A stretch of DNA of 64,000 nucleotides, taken from contig OX419759.1 of assembly GCA_948567375.1 (NCBI GenBank), forward strand, positions 62,462,593 through 62,526,592, given 5' to 3'. This DNA is from Lunularia cruciata (taxonomy: Eukaryota; Streptophyta; Marchantiopsida; Lunulariales; Lunulariaceae). A program made the translations under genes and the position numbers. The notes below the pieces were generated by a model. It was not told the DNA's origin. It searched no databases and saw only the letters and a program-made list of their open reading frames with translations. Of this stretch, positions 58,727-64,000 are shown in pieces; the stretch's first letter is position 1, and each line of letters begins with the position of its first letter.

Positions 58727-60630
58727 CCAGGGTTCTTATATACTAAAGAAACTATACTCCAATGTAAAGGTGATTGCATAACCTTCTGTAGAATCTGACA
58801 GATAGTGATCCGAGCTCACATGTCTAATTTGAGTTTGGACAAATCATGATCCGGTATACATGTTGAAGACAAGTAGAAACCTTTCATCATGGCTGCATCA
58901 CTCAATTGTTCATTTCCTGTTTCTCTTGGAGAAAAGTACTTTTCTCTCTTATAGAAAAATGAAGTGTAATGAAGGTCCGGATGAAAGTGTCTTTTAGTGT
59001 AGTGACTCTCACTGGATTCATTTGAAGTGATTTCGACCTGATTTCCGAGGGCCGTTGCCAAAGGATTTCCCGCAGGTTACTAATATCAGTTTCTCATCCG
59101 CTTTCTGGACAACAATCAAAAACGGAGAATGCGTCAGTAGAACGATATATGAGCGGACATCTGTAGCTTCAATCCTGTTGAACTGGGATTCTATACTGTA
59201 AAGTTAACACCTATGTACCTCATTCGTGACGTGGAACTCAGTACGTGCCAACTGGAGAGGACCTGGTCAAATCACATTAGTGCTCTGAACCTTCCTTTTT
59301 GCCAAAAGTGTGGTTACATTCAAGAAGAGGAACTTAATTCCACTGTGGTCTGACACCTGGTGCCAGACCACAGTCCAGTGCTCCGGATCTCCTGTACCCA
59401 AGACGGTCGTTAAGATTTGCTCGCTACAGCAGTTATATCTCTGCCTGACATAGTGAATCCGATTACTCAAACGATGAGATTCATTTCGGTGACCAGAAGA
59501 ACTACTGGCAAATATTGCCACGATCACTGCCCGAAAACCAATGGAAATTTCGAAGGAAACCTTTTGACCAGAAGGTGCCAAAGAAGGCCAAGGCTAAGAG
59601 GGTGATCCACATCGAGGCCCCAGACTCTAACCAGAATGATCTGCAGAGCCCTAGATTCTCACATCGTACCATTCTCTATGCGTGTCTTCTAATCGGATAA
59701 ATTTCTGAACCATCATTGGCCTTAATATGTCGGATTCTAGATTAACTATATGCATTCATGGTTCGGTGAACTTTGACTTGTTGTACCGTCAAGTTCATTT
59801 GTAATTTCAGGATTCCTCTAGATACCATTAGCAACTTACCTTTATGAAAATTAGCTCAAAAATTATTTCGGTCTAATTATGAGTAATGGTTAGCAGCATA
59901 TTTCTAGTTCCTTCTGACATTAACTTATAAATTGACATCGTCATTTTGGTAAGAGGTGTGGTGTATGTGGCTTCCAAACTTTCTTTGCATTTAAAATGAG
60001 ATTTTGGGTGAACTTGGAGCCTTTTAATGATATTAAATTTAAAGTATCAGTCGAACGCCGGACCGGCCTAATATACCAATATTATAACCACAGTAAAACT
60101 GTAATGTCCATCACCATTGACATATCTTCAATCGCCAATACAGTCGCCTATTGACTATTCCATTGCGATATTCTGCAGAGAAATTAACATAGGAGAAAAT
60201 TCGATATTATTTCAGTAATATACTCTAATGTATGATATTTAGTAGGATTGTAGATTCATATCTCTTTTTAATCAAATTTACACCAGCGTATTGAGTTAAA
60301 TCGGTTTATTGAATTTGATGTTCAATTCGGGATTCATTCAAAGAAAACTCAACCGTCTTATTATGGAAAATTCGCATACTTGCCATGCTAAATCCATATT
60401 ATTTTGCTCAGAGTAGCGTGCCGGGAAAAGACCTTGAATCAAACGGACGGGAACGAGTTCCGGCCATTGGCATTCACTAGATAGATCTAAGTGGCTGACA
60501 GTGCACCGAACCTACTGGAGGTAAGCAAGGAAACCATAATCTCGGACGGACGTCGTTCAGTCTACCAACCGCGGTGCATTCGTCATTGTGGCAAGACAAC
60601 CCAGTTAACGGCCGTGCTGCTGTCAGCGAC
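58727..60630. other. Host intergenic sequence with weak frames
   Basis: Frames at 59267-59581 (minus), 59417-59605 and 59515-59700 (plus) overlap and lack motifs; the last has a basic patch (KKAKAKR). An inverted pair CTGACACCTGGTG/CACCAGGTGTCAG-like (TCTGACACCTGGTGCCAGACCAC) near 59350 is palindromic in part. No gene is called. Confidence 0.4.
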
Positions 60631-60945
60631 CCGTGAGTTGACACTTGAGGTAACCCAGTTTAGAATCAACGAGCTCCAGATCTATTTTTATTTTGTTTGT
60701 AAGGCGACCGCGTAAGAGAACAAGAAGGATGGGTCTTCCCATCGAGCCGTACAAGGATAAACACAAGAGCACTCCAGATCACAACCGTGAGTTGTCGCCT
60801 AATGTTAACCTATTTTAGAATCAACTGCTCGGCTAGTACTCACGTTTGCTCGTCACATAGTGAGTTTTCGCCCGAGGTAACCTACTTTTAGAATTCGTCA
60901 CTGTTGAGTTGTCGCCTGAGGTAACCTACTTTTAGAATGCACAGG
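60628..60945. repeat. Tandem repeat family interrupted by a LINE-tail insertion
   Basis: Units of the form GTGAGTTGTCGCCTGAGGTAACCTA-CTTTTAGAAT occur at about 60630, 60787, 60860 and 60905. The LINE tail at 60683-60771 lies between the first and second units. Confidence 0.8.
60683..60771 (-). mobile_element. LINE-tail insertion with A-rich end and 9-bp target duplication
   Basis: The insert carries GGCGACCGCGTAA and AAGGATGGGTCTTCCCATC, is flanked by CTCCAGATC at 60674-60682 and 60772-60780, and in LINE sense ends in an A-rich ACAAACAAAATAAAAATA tail. These are the hallmarks of target-primed reverse transcription. Confidence 0.9.
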
Positions 60946-62780
60946 CGAGACCATAATACCCCGTCATGAAAAGTTCGACGGCATAGTTGGTACTGGGTTA
61001 CAGCTCCGGAGCCTCGTATGACGTAGGGTTATAGGTGTAGGAGTTTGGCTTGACAATAAGCACGTGGTTGGTTCTGCCAAGCACGTGTCGAACAAATATG
61101 GCAGAACCGAAGAGAAACTCAACAGCCGAATCCTTTGGGATAGAGAGATTCTAAAAACTGCGGCAAAATCGGATGTGTACAGCTTAAGGGGCGACACAGA
61201 AACAAGGTTGTTGTAAGTTAAATTCGGCTCCCATTTTCAAGTCATTAATGGAAGTCGGTGAGAGCTGCAAACGACGCCGATGCATTCAAGCAGAGAAGTA
61301 TATAAGGTTCATTTGGGCAATGTTGTTTCTAATGTGAACTTCACAACTTTTAAACGTCTGTGCAGGGACATCACAAAGATTCTACACAGGTTGAAGAGAA
61401 AAGGAAGATCCCATCTCACCTGCGGTGACATGTTCGTTTACTCGTCGAGCTTCCTCTGCATTGTCTCAAATTATGCCTTGGGTGAATTCATACGATCTTG
61501 GCAAGGTACATTCCGGTAATTTCGCTCTTCATGTTGATATTTTCTCATATATTCTGCTCGACAGATTCAAATGCAGGCTATGGTATACAATGTGAGAGGG
61601 ATGCACATCGAATTACCTGATCTGAGGTCTGCTGCGAACTTTTTGAGTTCACATTCTTAAAAGTTTTGCAAATACAAGCGCTCTGGCTCATCGTGATTGT
61701 GGGTTGCATAGTCCGATTCTGATGTTATAGAAGTAAACAGAACCTTCAGTGATGATGGTTATCATTGAAGAATGTTGGTTGGGAAGTGGAGCATCATTAC
61801 ACGCCAATCAGCAAGCAGTGCGATAATGCTCATGTGGTGACAGGGCCTATAAGTCGGAAGGTCGCAGCGATATGAAATTGTTTTCAATTATAATCTGATA
61901 TCATTGCTAGTATTCTGCTTACTGTCGATTGACATAGCGATCGAATCCTGCACTTCCTATCTAGACATGGGTCAACAGTGAAGACAACCTGACAGAGGAA
62001 AACAGAGTATCAGGATGACAAAGAGGATGAAGTTGACAGGAACTCTTCTCAGATCGGAGGTTTTAGCTTTTGACTTTAGAATCTTGCTCGTTCATTGGTC
62101 ACGTGGACCACCAGGAATTGTGGGAGGCTGAGACATTCGGGACACCTTTCATAATGGTCCATACAATGACTGATATGAAATCCCGTGCCTTCAAACGTAA
62201 AAGGATGTTAAAGCTTACACATATTCGCTCATTGAGAACATGTAACTACTGTAAATTCAGGGTAGCTGTTCGAAGTAGCGCTCCATTTTCATGCTCATTT
62301 CAAGCCATATTCTAATTCCAACCTGACTGTAGCAGCAGTTTACCACTTACTTCCTAAAATTGGAATATTTTGGTCGAATAGATTGGTGTAGTAGACAGAT
62401 TGAAGAGCAAAATCCGGGTCCTTGCTCGCGATGTAACTAAACGTTTGCATGGAGAGCCCACTTCGTAGTTTTGTACAGTAGCGCTCTTGTCCTACTTTGA
62501 TGGCATTTGTTGTCCAAATTGGAAAGTATTTCTGCTTTCAGGTTAGGAACGTAGATTTGATTTTGTACATGTACATAGGGAGCGTACTTAGTACATCATA
62601 GTACTTCACGTACTATTTCCTCTCCTTCCGTATATCTAGAAGGTTTTTGTATTTTGCGCGACATTGTTAATCGTACTGCGTAGTCCACCGATATCTACGT
62701 TTCTCTTACCGAGGTTGAAGTTGCTGACGCAGTTTATAGGATATCAAGAGACACTAATCTGAGTTTTCTATACGCAGGTC
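60946..62780. other. Host sequence with short unassigned frames
   Basis: Plus-strand frames at 61280-61519 and 62070-62315 (79 and 81 codons) have protein-like composition but no recognised motif. They could be exons of the gene ending at 63422, since they share its strand, but splice joins cannot be shown. Confidence 0.35.
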
Positions 62781-62939
62781 ATTTGAATCTTTAATTGGAG
62801 GATAGTGTGGAGCAATTGAAGGGAAAAACAACTCCAAAAGAAGCTTGTGCAAAAGATTACTGTGGAGCATCTTACAAGAAACTCAGAACCCTGATCAATA
62901 TCAGTATCTCAACACACCAATTGTGGATCTCGCGATACA

Positions 62940-63422
62940 ATGATCGAAAACATGGAGCTCGCACAGTACGTGAAAGATTTTGAAGGCCAAGAAGTTACAA
63001 AGGTTTTGAGGAAGTTACAATGCATACCAGAAGATGGTGCGCCACGTTTTGGTTTAATTATCAAGATACTAAGCAAGCTTCAAGTCGAATCAACCATAGC
63101 AATATTGGATTCTCAACGTGGACTTGTCTCCATCACAGTAGATGGAGAAAGGCATACTATGGATACGTTTTTCGAATACTTTGTGCGTTCCTGGCAAAGA
63201 AGTAGAAAACCCCTCGTGGTTGAAAAAATCTGCGCAGGTGAGATGATTGGGAATCAAACTGGAGAATTCCATACTTGGGGATCAAATACCCAAATCAAAC
63301 TGAAGATGGATGATCACACCATAATAATCGGTGATACGGATAAAGATATGGCTTTTGGTTTATGGCCACCTTGGGTGGACTTTGAGTTGGGTACAATCTC
63401 TAAAACGCTGTGCGGCAAATAG
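62940..63422 (+). CDS. Hypothetical protein or last exon
   Basis: The frame encodes 160 residues from MIENMELAQYVKDFEGQEVT to ...TISKTLCGK. Composition is balanced, with alternating hydrophobic and charged stretches (IIKILSKLQVESTIAILDSQ, then VSITVDGERHTMDTFFEYFV), predicted soluble, no signal peptide or membrane helix. It is the longest open frame in the last 10 kb. The ATG at 62940 is the first in frame; ATG at 62952 is also possible. Another frame immediately upstream (62795-62983) overlaps it, so the true protein may begin in an earlier exon. No family is recognised. Confidence 0.45.
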   Translation: MIENMELAQYVKDFEGQEVTKVLRKLQCIPEDGAPRFGLIIKILSKLQVESTIAILDSQRGLVSITVDGERHTMDTFFEYFVRSWQRSRKPLVVEKICAGEMIGNQTGEFHTWGSNTQIKLKMDDHTIIIGDTDKDMAFGLWPPWVDFELGTISKTLCGK

Positions 63423-63423
63423 C

Positions 63424-63560
63424 TTGTTAATACACTTCTACAGTAGGCTCTTGGTAGGTTTAGAATAGAAGGGACAAATAGCGTTTAGTTCTAGAGTAGT
63501 TTTTGTTAATACACTTCTACAGTAGGCACTTAGCAGGTTTAGGATAAAGGGATCTTCTGC
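63424..63560. repeat. Direct repeat, 79-bp period
   Basis: TTGTTAATACACTTCTACAG is repeated at 63424 and 63503, followed in each by a diverged TAGGCTC/ACTTRGYAGGTTTAG block. Confidence 0.9.
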
Positions 63561-63729
63561 TAAAAGTTGAGTAGGAACTTAATCAGCTTTAGGATATTTT
63601 TTGCTGGAAGTTAGATAGCACTACTATCGGGTTATGCCCTTTGATTAAACATCCATGATCACCTTATTGTCAAGATGAGCAGTACCTTAACAAAGAATAT
63701 AGCTGATTCGAACACATTTGCAGTCGGAA

Positions 63730-64000
63730 GGCATTAGTCAGGTGAAAGTTCTACTTAGTAAGTGACATCTTTGATTCTTGAAGCTGTCCCTTGTTGAGCT
63801 ACTTGAGTGTGTAAGTGTCAAAGTCGAAACGACTGAAGGTATTAGGAAGGTGACAGTTCTAGTTAATAAGTGACACTCTCATTCTTGAAACTGTCCCTTC
63901 CTGAGCTACTTGACTGTGTAAATGTCAAGTTGAAACGACTGAAGGCATTAGTAAGGTGAAAGTTCTAGTTAATAAGTGACACTTTGATTCTTGAAGCTGT
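63730..64000. repeat. Tandem repeat, ~107-bp unit, at least 2.5 copies
   Basis: Units start at 63730, 63838 and 63944 (GGCATTAG/GGTATTAG) and share AAGTTCTA, TAAGTGACA, GATTCTTGAA, GCTGTCCCTT and GAGCTACTTGA blocks. The third unit runs off the window, so the array may be longer. Confidence 0.93.

Noticed and set aside
1-64000. CRISPR arrays, rRNA genes, bacterial operons
   Set aside because: No regularly spaced identical repeats with unique spacers, no rRNA signature and no bacterial gene layout was seen.

Overview
The window looks like nuclear DNA of a land plant or close relative, most likely a non-seed plant such as a moss, liverwort or lycophyte. The evidence is a Ty3/gypsy chromovirus primed by initiator tRNA-Met, short CCCTAAA plant-telomere-type blocks, an ankyrin/PGG membrane protein of the plant type, a Harbinger transposase relic, intron-bearing genes with GT donor sites, and a nucleocytoplasmic large DNA virus fossil of the kind reported from mosses and lycophytes. 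The species cannot be named from sequence alone. One run of 200 N (7092-7291) marks an assembly gap.

Layout. 1-5516: a nearly complete but broken chromovirus, cut by the window edge inside its 5' LTR. 5517-7702: a second, more decayed gypsy-like element around the gap, with a PHD-finger segment after the gap. 7700-10000: short repeats, a 34-bp palindrome and the 3' end of a LINE. 10000-14900: mostly anonymous sequence with weak coding fragments. 14960-16600: LINE remnants. 18102-19949: the clearest intact host gene, an ankyrin-repeat/PGG membrane protein. 20000-23440: host intergenic DNA with copies of a ~280-bp dispersed repeat. 23485-26390 (minus): the best-preserved LINE, with reverse transcriptase and C-terminal domain. 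26400-45500: a long AT-rich, repeat-laden stretch with a degenerate coiled-coil reading frame, an LTR, a perfect 104-bp-arm inverted repeat, tandem duplications and a Harbinger transposase relic. 45900-48900: a giant-virus RNA polymerase subunit 2 (RPB2-like) fossil carrying an inserted LINE tail. 49400-54100: two tandem paralogous host genes of unknown function on the minus strand. 54100-64000: mostly non-coding host sequence with LINE tails, tandem repeats and a possible small gene near 63 kb.

The parts do not form an operon or pathway. The main biological story is accumulation: viral DNA and several transposon families entered and decayed. One LINE family left a recognisable ~90-bp tail (with a GGGGCTAAGCCCC palindrome) at about ten places, two of them flanked by 9-bp target duplications and one inside the viral fossil, which argues that the viral DNA is truly part of the host chromosome.
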